Assembly (NCBI GenBank): GCA_913058025.1
Contig: CAJXPN010000264.1
Location: 1-6,481, forward strand
Reading direction: 5' to 3'
Length of the DNA: 6,481 nt
Source: an uncultured Myxococcales bacterium
GTDB taxonomy: Bacteria > Myxococcota_A > Bradymonadia > Bradymonadales > Bradymonadaceae
Part shown: positions 1 through 6,152 of the stretch, piece by piece
Position numbering within the stretch: position 1 is the stretch's first letter
Layout of the letters: each line of letters begins with the position of its first letter
Translations under genes and position numbers: made by a program
The notes under the pieces: generated by a model
The model's input: only the letters and a program-made list of their open reading frames with translations
What the model was told of the DNA's origin: nothing
Database searches by the model: none

Positions 1-813
1 ATCGTGGGCTGGCCGCTCTCGCACGTGTTCAACGTGCTCTTCTACGAGCCGTTCACGCTCAAGACCGACCCGATGGAGTTGTTCCGCTTCTGGGGCTCCA
101 TCTCGAGCTACGGTGGCCTGTTCGGCGGCATGATCGCGTTCGGGTTCTGGAAGATGAAGAACCCGAAGCGTCTCGGGATGCTCTGGGCGGACATGGCGAT
201 GTTCGGTGTCGTCGTCGCGTGGTTCTTCGGCCGCATCGGGTGTGCGTCGGTCCACGACCACCCCGGCGACCTCGTCCACGGCTTCGCGCCGTGGGAGTGG
301 ATCCGCTCGATCGTGGGTGGCCCGGAGCTGTGGCCGCTGGCCGTCGACTTCCCGGCGCGGATCAACCTGCCCGCGGGTCCTCGCCACGACCTCGGCCTCT
401 ACGAGGCGATCTGGTGGGGCCTGATCCTCATCATCGTGATGGTCCTGGATCGCAAGCCCAGGCGCCTCGGGTTCTTCGCGGGCCTCGTCCCGGTGCTGTA
501 CGCCCCGGGCCGCTTCATGTTCGACTTCCTGCGTGTCCCGCCCGAGATGGGCGGCGACCTGCGCTACTACGGCTTCACGCCCGCGCAGTACTTCTCGGTC
601 GGGATCTTCGTCCTGGGTGTCTTCCTGCTGGTCCGCTCGAGCAAGCAGCCGGTGGTCGAGTGGCGCCCCTACGACCCGAACAACCCGAGCGCCCCCGGCG
701 AGGTCGGCCTGACCCCGACGGCGGACGCAGAGAAGCGCGCCGCGGAGGTCGAGGCGGCCGCTGCCGCGGTCACGACCAGCGCGACGCCGTCCGACGCGTC
801 CGAGGAGGAGTGA
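1..813 (+). CDS. lgt: Prolipoprotein diacylglyceryl transferase (Lgt), 5'-truncated by the window edge
   Basis: Inner-membrane enzyme that transfers diacylglyceryl from phosphatidylglycerol to the lipobox cysteine of prolipoproteins. The frame is already open at base 1, so the true start, the first helices and the conserved N-terminal Tyr lie outside; the GTG at 4 is only an internal codon. Counting that codon as 1, an LFRFW stretch precedes a YGGL motif (36-39) at the place of the usual HGGL. The Lgt signature follows as GRIGCASVHDHPG (76-88), keeping the essential Arg and the final Gly but with Cys for Asn and Asp for Glu. Near 170-177, GRFMFDFLR matches the second essential Arg region, again with Asp for Glu. 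Hydrophobic segments lie near 39-50, 61-76, 136-148, 156-168 and 195-210. An Ala/Glu-rich tail (about 218-269) extends beyond the last helix and is longer than in E. coli Lgt. Family assignment is firm; the motif changes are probably lineage-typical, though a paralog with altered activity is possible. Confidence 0.9.
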   Translation: MVGWPLSHVFNVLFYEPFTLKTDPMELFRFWGSISSYGGLFGGMIAFGFWKMKNPKRLGMLWADMAMFGVVVAWFFGRIGCASVHDHPGDLVHGFAPWEWIRSIVGGPELWPLAVDFPARINLPAGPRHDLGLYEAIWWGLILIIVMVLDRKPRRLGFFAGLVPVLYAPGRFMFDFLRVPPEMGGDLRYYGFTPAQYFSVGIFVLGVFLLVRSSKQPVVEWRPYDPNNPSAPGEVGLTPTADAEKRAAEVEAAAAAVTTSATPSDASEEE

Positions 814-819
814 GCCGCT

Positions 820-850
820 CGAGCGGCCTCCCCTCTCGGGAGGCCGCTCG
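820..850. terminator. Stem-loop between convergent genes, probable bidirectional terminator
   Basis: A perfect 13-bp GC-rich inverted repeat (820-832 paired with 838-850) encloses a 5-base loop, CTCTC. It starts 7 bases after the lgt stop and ends 3 bases before the stop of the converging macrodomain gene, the classic position for a shared terminator. Neither side has a T-tract, so it is not a textbook intrinsic terminator. It may work with Rho, or act as a 3'-end stabilising hairpin for both mRNAs. The hairpin is seen directly; the function is inferred. Confidence 0.7.
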
Positions 851-853
851 CGG

Positions 854-1423
854 TCACGTCCCCTCCAGAACCTCCTGATAGATCATGAAGTCTCGCGCCG
901 AGAAGGCGACGAAGCGGACCTCGTCGAAGGCGTCGGGGTGCGCTGCCAGCTCTGCGCGCGCCGTGGCCAGCGCGACCTCCGTGGCGTCGCGGAAGGGGTA
1001 GCGGTAGGCGCCCGTGGAGATCGAAGGGAACGCGATCGTGCGGGCGCCCGCCTCGCGGGCTCGGGCGAAGCTCTCGGAGTAGGCCGAGCGGAGCAGGTCG
1101 GGCTCTCCCGATTCTCCGCCGCGCCAGACGGGGCCGACGGTGTGCACGACGTGTTCGGCGTGCAGGCGACCCGCAGGGGTGATGACGGCCTGACCCGGCG
1201 CGCACTTGCCCTGGCGGGCGCGGATGGCGCGGCAGGCCTCGAGGATGTCTGGGCCGCCGGTGCGATGGATCGCGCCGTCGACGCCCCCGCCACCGAGCAG
1301 TGACGAGTTCGCGGCGTTGACGATCACGTCGACGTGTTGGCCCACGATGTTCCCGAGGACGACGCGCAGCGTGGCGCCGCCGACCTCCCTCGAGGACTCC
1401 CTCTCATACTGTGTCTCGCTCAC
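854..1423 (-). CDS. Macrodomain protein, YmdB/MacroD-type O-acetyl-ADP-ribose deacetylase
   Basis: A 189-residue single-domain protein closely resembling E. coli YmdB (about 177 aa). Family members bind ADP-ribose and hydrolyse O-acetyl-ADP-ribose or remove mono-ADP-ribose from acidic residues; YmdB also modulates RNase III. Visible motifs in order: NAAN (36-39), GGGGVDGAIH (44-53), GQAVITPAG (77-85), HTVGPVWRGG (94-103) and SISTGAYRYPF (134-144). Asn39 and Asp49 match the YmdB catalytic pair (Asn25, Asp35) and Tyr140 matches the substrate-loop tyrosine, so an active enzyme is expected. The early GDIT motif reads GNIV (24-27), so the Asp that normally contacts the adenine is Asn25. The GTG start is supported by TGGAGG six bases upstream. 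It lies 24 bp after the galU stop on the same strand, so the two are probably co-transcribed. Its substrate here is unknown. Confidence 0.9.
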   Translation of the reverse strand: MSETQYERESSREVGGATLRVVLGNIVGQHVDVIVNAANSSLLGGGGVDGAIHRTGGPDILEACRAIRARQGKCAPGQAVITPAGRLHAEHVVHTVGPVWRGGESGEPDLLRSAYSESFARAREAGARTIAFPSISTGAYRYPFRDATEVALATARAELAAHPDAFDEVRFVAFSARDFMIYQEVLEGT

Positions 1424-1429
1424 GGTGAG

Positions 1430-1435
1430 CCTCCA
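1430..1435 (-). promoter_or_regulatory. Ribosome binding site fixing the GTG start of the macrodomain gene
   Basis: On the minus strand this reads TGGAGG, six bases before the GTG at 1423. It lies wholly in the 24-bp gap after galU. It supports the GTG start and a 189-residue product with a short polar N-terminal lead before the domain. Confidence 0.7.
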
Positions 1436-1447
1436 TCCAGATGTGTT

Positions 1448-2329
1448 CTAGAACTCGCCGGCCTCGTGCTTCTTGCGCAGGAACTCCTTGAGCTCCGGGC
1501 CTATGTCCTCGCGCTTGAGCGCGTAGTCGATGTTGGCGGTGATGAGGCCGAGGCGGTCGCCGGTGTCGTGGCGCTCACCCTCGAACTCGAAGCCGATGAG
1601 CGCGCGATCGTGCGCGAGGCGCGCGAGCGCGTCGGTCAGCTGGATGGGCACGCCATGCTTCTCCGCGGCCTCTTCGAGGTATTCGAAGATGATCGGAGGG
1701 AGGATGTAGCGGCCGATGATGGCGAGGTTCGAGGGGGCGATGTCGGGCGAGGGCTTCTCGACGAGGGTGCGGACCCGGTAGAGGCCCTCGGCCCAGCTCT
1801 CGCCGTCGACGATGCCGTAGTTGCTCACGTCCTCGCGGTCCACGCGCATCACGCTCACGACGCCCTGGCCGTACTTCTCGTAGACGTCGACCATCTGACG
1901 GATGACCGGGACCTTCGAGCTGATGATGTCGTCGGGGAGGACGATGATGAAGGGCTCGTCGCCCACGACCTCCTTGGCGCACAGGATGGCGTGGCCGAAG
2001 CCCAGGGGCTCCTTCTGGCGCACGGCGATGGTGCGGATCATCGAGGAGACGCGCCGCACGGTCTCGAGCGCGCGCGGCTTGTTCTTCTCGGCCAGGTAGG
2101 TCTCGAGCTCGTAGGAGTAGTCGAAGTGGTCGACGATGCCGGCCTTGCCTCGCGCGGTGATGAAGATCACCTCCTCGATCCCGGAGGCGATGCACTCCTC
2201 GACGATGACCTGAATGGCCGGGACATCGACGATCGGCAACAGCTCCTTGGGCACGGACTTCGTGACGGGCAGGAGTCGCGTACCAAAGCCAGCGACGGGA
2301 ACGACCGCCTTGCGGATAGGCTTGTTCAT
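1448..2329 (-). CDS. galU: UTP-glucose-1-phosphate uridylyltransferase (UDP-glucose pyrophosphorylase)
   Basis: Cytoplasmic enzyme forming UDP-glucose and pyrophosphate from UTP and glucose-1-phosphate; UDP-glucose feeds LPS, capsule/exopolysaccharide and galactose metabolism. The 293 residues match the usual bacterial GalU length. The nucleotide-binding signature GFGTRLLPVTKSVPKE sits at 14-29, followed by LLPIVDVP (30-37); GalU enzymes commonly have VDKP there. Further motifs are LGFGHAI (109-115), the metal-site region LPDD (131-134), SNYGIVDGE (169-177), the VEKP motif with the catalytic lysine (190-193) and HDTGDRLG (254-261). The ATG start is eight bases from a GAGGA element (2338-2342, minus strand). 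It is divergent from the J-domain gene and leads a probable two-gene operon with the macrodomain gene. A related glucose-1-phosphate nucleotidyltransferase is less likely because all GalU landmarks are present. Confidence 0.95.
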   Translation of the reverse strand: MNKPIRKAVVPVAGFGTRLLPVTKSVPKELLPIVDVPAIQVIVEECIASGIEEVIFITARGKAGIVDHFDYSYELETYLAEKNKPRALETVRRVSSMIRTIAVRQKEPLGFGHAILCAKEVVGDEPFIIVLPDDIISSKVPVIRQMVDVYEKYGQGVVSVMRVDREDVSNYGIVDGESWAEGLYRVRTLVEKPSPDIAPSNLAIIGRYILPPIIFEYLEEAAEKHGVPIQLTDALARLAHDRALIGFEFEGERHDTGDRLGLITANIDYALKREDIGPELKEFLRKKHEAGEF

Positions 2330-2373
2330 GATGTGTGTCCTCGGGGAGTTCGACGTGTTGTGTGCGCGAGGTC

Positions 2374-2403
2374 AAACTAGTGCAGCGCGCGCGCCGATGA
2401 CAA
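2374..2403 (-). promoter_or_regulatory. Candidate sigma-70-type promoter for galU
   Basis: On the minus strand a TTGTCA -35-like hexamer (2398-2403, five of six consensus matches) is followed after 18 bases by TAGTTT (2374-2379, three of six). It would start transcription near 2367 and leave a leader of about 38 bases. The -10 is weak, so this is tentative. An alternative TTGACC -35 at 2370-2375 has no better partner. Confidence 0.35.
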
Positions 2404-2405
2404 GC

Positions 2406-2415
2406 GCTGTACAGC
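2406..2415. repeat. 10-bp perfect palindrome GCTGTACAGC between divergent promoters
   Basis: The sequence GCTGTACAGC is its own reverse complement. It sits just upstream of the candidate galU -35 (2398-2403) and 16 bases upstream of the candidate -35 of the J-domain gene (2432-2437). The place suits a dimeric regulator serving both directions. It resembles the ends of an SOS box but lacks the central spacer, so I do not call it LexA. A 10-base alternating GC run (2385-2394) lies close by. Confidence 0.35.
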
Positions 2416-2431
2416 CCACCCCACGAGAACC

Positions 2432-2460
2432 TTCCCAACGAACCGCTCGGTGCATATAAA
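2432..2460 (+). promoter_or_regulatory. Sigma-70-type promoter for the J-domain gene
   Basis: TTCCCA (2432-2437, four of six to TTGACA), an exact 17-base spacer, then TATAAA (2455-2460, five of six to TATAAT). The -10 sits in the only AT-rich patch of this GC-rich gap. Transcription would begin near 2467, about 37 bases before the chosen ATG. The element overlaps an in-frame GTG at 2450, which therefore cannot be the translation start if this promoter is used. Confidence 0.6.
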
Positions 2461-2494
2461 GGAACGGCGCGTGGCGCGCGAAACGAGAGCCGAT

Positions 2495-2498
2495 GGAG
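2495..2498 (+). promoter_or_regulatory. Ribosome binding site deciding the start of the J-domain gene
   Basis: GGAG five bases before the ATG at 2504. With the promoter at 2432-2460 it selects this ATG over the in-frame GTG at 2450, shortening the product from 313 to 295 residues. Confidence 0.65.
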
Positions 2499-2503
2499 CG
2501 AGC

Positions 2504-3391
2504 ATGCAAGAACTCCTGATCGCGTGTGGGGACGTGGAGCTGCTCAAGCAGATCCTGACGGAACTGCCTCAGGACCAGTACAAACCGATCGCGACCAAAC
2601 GCGGCGCGGGCATCGCACAGAAGCTCGCGGGGCGAGGTGTGCCGCTGGCGATCGTCTACGAGCAGCTCGCCGACGTCGGCGCGGGGCAGCTCCTCGGCGA
2701 GCTCCGCGCGCTCGACCCGCCGCCGGCCACGCTCGTGCTCACCTCGGGCGCGCCGCCCAAGGACGGCCCGTTCGACAAGGCGCTGCGCTGGCCGATGCCG
2801 GGCCCCGTGTTCCGCAACGCGGTGAAGTCGCTGGTCGCCCAGGGCAAGCCCGAGTACGACATGGAGCAGTGGCGCGCGTTCTACCACGACCTCCAGGCGC
2901 GCAATCAGGCGCTGCCGACCCAGAACTACTACGAGGTGCTGGGCCTTCAACACGGCGCCAAGCACGACCAGCTCACGCGCGCCTTCGACGCCATCAGCCT
3001 GCGCTTCCACCCCGACCGCTACAACTCCTACCGCGGCGAGCGGTGGGGGGCGGCGATCTTCGAGGAGTGCAACACGCTCTACAAGGTCCAGACCGAGGCG
3101 TACGGGGTGCTCACCGATCGGAAGCTCCGCTCGAAGTACGAGGCCGCGCTCGGCGCCGGTGAGCTCCGCCTGTCCCACGAGGACACCGCGGGCAAGGACT
3201 CCGGGCCGCGCTCGCTCGACGAGCTCGCGACCGACCGAAAGGCCAAGAAGTTCCTCAAGCTCGCGCAGAGCGCCATCGCCACGCAGAACTGGTCCACCGC
3301 GCTCCAAAACTTGAAGTTCGCCCAGAGCATGGAACCCAGTAACGCCGCCATCCAAGCCAAGATCGAAGAGGTTCAAGCCAAAGCAGGCTGA
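2504..3391 (+). CDS. J-domain (DnaJ-like) protein with degenerate receiver-like N-terminus and TPR-like C-terminus
   Basis: A 295-residue soluble protein, not classical DnaJ: it has no Gly/Phe linker, zinc-finger repeats or DnaJ C-terminal domain. Residues 141-215 form a J domain beginning NYYEVLGL with the HPD motif at 169-171, which in this family stimulates the Hsp70 (DnaK) ATPase. Residues 1-112 have the alternating strand/helix rhythm of a response-regulator receiver, but the acidic pair reads CGD (8-10), the strand expected to carry the phosphorylated Asp reads LAIVYEQ (48-54), and the Lys-Pro site reads WP (96-97). It is therefore a pseudo-receiver at best. Residues 247-294 (two helices, with NWSTALQNLKFA and EPSN) look like a TPR-type repeat. 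It has its own promoter and is 68 bp upstream of cdsA. Probably a specialised co-chaperone or scaffold; the client is unknown. The J domain is certain; the receiver fold is inferred by eye. Confidence 0.85.
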   Translation: MQELLIACGDVELLKQILTELPQDQYKPIATKRGAGIAQKLAGRGVPLAIVYEQLADVGAGQLLGELRALDPPPATLVLTSGAPPKDGPFDKALRWPMPGPVFRNAVKSLVAQGKPEYDMEQWRAFYHDLQARNQALPTQNYYEVLGLQHGAKHDQLTRAFDAISLRFHPDRYNSYRGERWGAAIFEECNTLYKVQTEAYGVLTDRKLRSKYEAALGAGELRLSHEDTAGKDSGPRSLDELATDRKAKKFLKLAQSAIATQNWSTALQNLKFAQSMEPSNAAIQAKIEEVQAKAG

Positions 3392-3459
3392 CCCGCGGTG
3401 GCCAAGAGCCTCGCGCATCGATCCACGCCCCACGTCCAGTCGCATGCTCCGGGGAGCGA

Positions 3460-4320
3460 ATGTCCGAAAAGAAGAAGTCCGATTTCGGCCCCAGGCTGCT
3501 CACCGCAGTCGTGGCCATCCCACTCTTGCTCGGGATCATCCTCGCCGGCCCCCACTGGGCGTTCTTCGCGCTCGTCGCCGTCGCCGGCGCCATAAGCGCG
3601 TGGGAGTACTGCGGCATCACGGTGGGCGCGGAGCTGCCAGCGACCAGGCCGCTGTCTGGCCTGCTCGCCGCGGGCGTCATGGTCACGGCGTACTTCGCCC
3701 CGGCGCACCTGAACACGGCGCTCTACGCCGCGCTCGCGATCGCGTTCCTGTTCGTGCTCTTCTTCCACAGGGAGCAGCCCAAGGCGACGAACCACCTCGG
3801 CGCGATCATCACCGCTGTGATGTACGGCGGGTTGATGTTCGTGCCGCTGGCGCTCATGCGACACGACACCGGAGACGGCGCCGGACCGCTGTGGGTGATC
3901 ATGGCGCTCGCGATCGTCTGGGGCTCGGACACCGGCGCCTACTTCGCAGGCCGCGCCTTCGGGAAGCACAAGCTCTCGCCCACGGTCAGCCCGAACAAGA
4001 CCATCGAGGGCGCGATCGGCTCGGCCATCTCCGCCGTCGGGTTCGCGCTGCTGTTCGACCAAATCTACCGGGCGACCTCACCCGACGCCTGGGTCGGCCT
4101 CGAGCTCTGGGAGGCCGCGCTCATCGCGCTCCCCGCAAACTTCCTCGGCCAGACCGGCGACCTGTGCGAGAGCCTCATCAAGCGCGCGCACGAGGTCAAG
4201 GACTCCGGCACCATCATCTACGGCCACGGCGGCATGCTCGATCGCATCGACGCGTTGATCTTCGCCTCCCCCTGGTTCTATGTATTCGTGACCCACTTCG
4301 GGACGCCACCGGGCGCCTGA
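3460..4320 (+). CDS. cdsA: Phosphatidate cytidylyltransferase (CDP-diacylglycerol synthase)
   Basis: Integral inner-membrane enzyme converting phosphatidic acid and CTP to CDP-diacylglycerol and pyrophosphate, the branch-point precursor of phosphatidylglycerol, cardiolipin and phosphatidylethanolamine. The 286 residues match the family length. Several hydrophobic helices run from about residue 13 to 230. The conserved WGSDTGAYFAGR begins at 154 and continues to SPNKTIEG (177-184). The CdsA signature occupies 238-264: SLIKR, KD at 247-248, then GHGGMLDRID. The position just before GHGG, usually Pro, is Tyr254; all charged catalytic and metal-site residues of the signature are present. The ATG follows a GGGGAG element (3451-3456) at a short 3-base spacing. 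No terminator or clear promoter is visible in the 68 bp after the J-domain gene, so read-through is likely. The 116 bp to rseP contains no gene. Confidence 0.95.
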   Translation: MSEKKKSDFGPRLLTAVVAIPLLLGIILAGPHWAFFALVAVAGAISAWEYCGITVGAELPATRPLSGLLAAGVMVTAYFAPAHLNTALYAALAIAFLFVLFFHREQPKATNHLGAIITAVMYGGLMFVPLALMRHDTGDGAGPLWVIMALAIVWGSDTGAYFAGRAFGKHKLSPTVSPNKTIEGAIGSAISAVGFALLFDQIYRATSPDAWVGLELWEAALIALPANFLGQTGDLCESLIKRAHEVKDSGTIIYGHGGMLDRIDALIFASPWFYVFVTHFGTPPGA

Positions 4321-4436
4321 GCACAGCCAGAGCGGGCGCTTCCAGGCGTCGGGAAACAACCACCCCTCGCCCGCACGTTGTACGTCCGTCCGAACCACCG
4401 CGCACCGACACGTCACGCGCGACGCTCAGGAACCCC

Positions 4437-6152
4437 ATGACCTTTCTGTACTTCATCATCATGATCGGCGGGCTCGTGTTCTTCCACGAGCTCGGCCACT
4501 TCGCCGTCGCCAAGATGTGCGACGTGAAGGTCCTGCGGTTCTCGATCGGCTTCGGTCCGAAGATCATCGGGTTCACCTACGGTGAGACCGAGTACGTCGT
4601 GTGCGCGCTGCCGCTGGGCGGCTACGTGCTCATGCTCGGCCACGACTTCGGGGACCTGGAGACCGTGGAGGACGAGGACATGGACCGCGCGCTCATGGCC
4701 AAGCCGATCTGGCAGCGCTCGCTGGTGATCCTCGCCGGCCCCATCGCCAACCTCATCCTCCCCGTCGCGATCTACTTCGCCGTCGGCCTGACCCACACCA
4801 CGGCGCCGCCCGCGCACATCGGCGAGGTCTTCGTCGACACGCCCGCGGCCGCCGCGGGCCTCCAGGCCGGTGACCGCATCGTGGGCCTCGAGGGCCACGA
4901 CGTCACCTACTGGCACGAGCTCCTCGACTCGGTCACCTCCGCCCCTGGCGAGACGATCGCTCTGTCGTACGAGCGCGACGGCGAGGTCGTCGAGACCACG
5001 ATCACGCCCGCGACCAAGACGAGCACCGACTTCCTCGGCCTGAACCAGCGCACGTACGGCCAGATCGGCGTCCTGCTGGGTACCTACGGCACGACCGTGG
5101 CCTTCGAGGGCCCGGGCACCGCCGCCGAGCGCGGCGGGCTCGAGCCCTTCGATCGCGTGGTGACCGTGGACGGTGAGCACGTCGAGCGCTTCCACGAGCT
5201 CGTCTCGAAGATCCGCGCGTCCGAGGGGCGCCCGCTCGAGATGATCGTCCTGCGGCCGAAGAGCCTGGACGTGGACTTCGGGAAGTTCTCGAGCTTCGTG
5301 ACCGTCGAGGCCACGGTCACGCCGACCCAGGACGCCTCGGGCGCCTACTCGATCGGCATCACGGGCGCGGACATGGTCCTCTCCGAGGTCACGCCCGGCT
5401 CGGCCGCGTCCAAGGCTGGCCTCCAGGTCGGCGACAGGCTCGTCGCGCTCAACGGCGAGGAGCAGTCCTCCTACAGCCTCGTCACGTCCACGATTCACAA
5501 CGCCATCAACGAGGCGCTGCTCGCGCGGCCGCCCGAGGACTCCGACGCGGTCTCCGTGGACTTCGAGGTCACCTACGTGCGCAACGGCGAGCGCCGCTCG
5601 GCCATGCTGACCCCCGACGTCCTCAAGTTCGCCGATCAGGCCAAGCAGGACCGCTACAAGATCACCATCGGCTGGGCGCGCACGGCCAACGTCATCATGC
5701 CCGACGAGATCCCGTTCCCCTTCTTCGACCGCGCCACCTACGCCGCCAGCGACTCCATCAGCGAGACCTGGGGCTACACCAAGATGATGGTCCGCGGGCT
5801 CGCGCGCATGGCCCAGGGCAAGGTCGGCTGCGACTCCGTCGGCGGACCCATCCTCATCGGCGAGCTCGCCGCCAAGGCCGGCGAGGCCGGCGCCGAGCCG
5901 TTCCTGCGCATGATGGCGCTGATCTCGATCAACCTCGCGATCTTCAACCTGCTGCCCATCCCCGTGCTCGACGGCGGGCAGCTCTCGCTCTTCGCCATCG
6001 AGGCCATCAAGCGCGGGCCGCTGTCGTTCCGCGTCCGCCAGATCGCCGCCTACATCGGCTTCGCGCTCATCGTCATGCTCATGATCCTCGCGTTCAAGAA
6101 TGACATCGAACGCAACTGGGATCGGATCGTAGACTGGGTGAGCGACGAGTGA
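4437..6152 (+). CDS. rseP: RIP (site-2) zinc metalloprotease RseP with three PDZ-like domains
   Basis: Inner-membrane site-2 protease that cleaves transmembrane segments, classically the anti-sigma factor RseA in envelope-stress signalling and remnant signal peptides. The zinc motif HELGH is at 17-21 in the first helix, followed by the substrate-edge region FSIGFGPK (35-42) and LPLGGYV (58-64). GPIAN (101-105) marks helix 2. The second metal-ligand motif, NLLPIPVLDGG (504-514, Asp512), is in the penultimate membrane region, preceded by SVGGPILIGELA (467-478). Three PDZ-like modules lie between: about 127-193 (with AGLQAGDRIVGL), 208-297 (with GGLEPFDRVVTV) and 304-395 (with AGLQVGDRLVAL). At 571 residues it exceeds E. 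coli RseP (about 450, two PDZ), chiefly because of the third module. The ATG follows AGGA (4428-4431) and gives a proper first helix; the frame is open far upstream through cdsA, but that part is not coding. The downstream frame overlaps its stop. Confidence 0.95.
   Translation: MTFLYFIIMIGGLVFFHELGHFAVAKMCDVKVLRFSIGFGPKIIGFTYGETEYVVCALPLGGYVLMLGHDFGDLETVEDEDMDRALMAKPIWQRSLVILAGPIANLILPVAIYFAVGLTHTTAPPAHIGEVFVDTPAAAAGLQAGDRIVGLEGHDVTYWHELLDSVTSAPGETIALSYERDGEVVETTITPATKTSTDFLGLNQRTYGQIGVLLGTYGTTVAFEGPGTAAERGGLEPFDRVVTVDGEHVERFHELVSKIRASEGRPLEMIVLRPKSLDVDFGKFSSFVTVEATVTPTQDASGAYSIGITGADMVLSEVTPGSAASKAGLQVGDRLVALNGEEQSSYSLVTSTIHNAINEALLARPPEDSDAVSVDFEVTYVRNGERRSAMLTPDVLKFADQAKQDRYKITIGWARTANVIMPDEIPFPFFDRATYAASDSISETWGYTKMMVRGLARMAQGKVGCDSVGGPILIGELAAKAGEAGAEPFLRMMALISINLAIFNLLPIPVLDGGQLSLFAIEAIKRGPLSFRVRQIAAYIGFALIVMLMILAFKNDIERNWDRIVDWVSDE

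Noticed and set aside
1343..1466. galU VDVP instead of VDKP, and other small GalU differences, as a sign of altered specificity
   Set aside because: This position varies among GalU proteins and is not the catalytic lysine; the PKE and VEKP motifs are intact.
1334..2380. A 348-codon plus-strand open frame opposite galU
   Set aside because: Low-complexity Asp/Leu/Val/Arg translation with no motif; galU on the other strand is unambiguous.
2450..2503. GTG at 2450 as start of the J-domain protein
   Set aside because: It overlaps the -10 element of the best promoter and has no ribosome binding site, whereas the ATG at 2504 has GGAG at five bases.
2372..3445. A 357-codon minus-strand open frame opposite the J-domain gene
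   Set aside because: Repetitive Arg/Leu/Glu/Val composition typical of antisense to GC-rich coding DNA; the plus strand carries the J domain and HPD motif.
4332..4374. Seven-base inverted repeat GCGGGCG/CGCCCGC between cdsA and rseP
   Set aside because: The 29-base loop is too long for a convincing terminator, there is no T-tract, and such short GC repeats are expected by chance in this composition.
3444..4436. In-frame upstream extension of rseP through cdsA
   Set aside because: The extension is Arg/Pro-rich, runs out of phase with well-supported cdsA, and would place over 300 residues before the HELGH helix. The ATG at 4437 has its own AGGA element.
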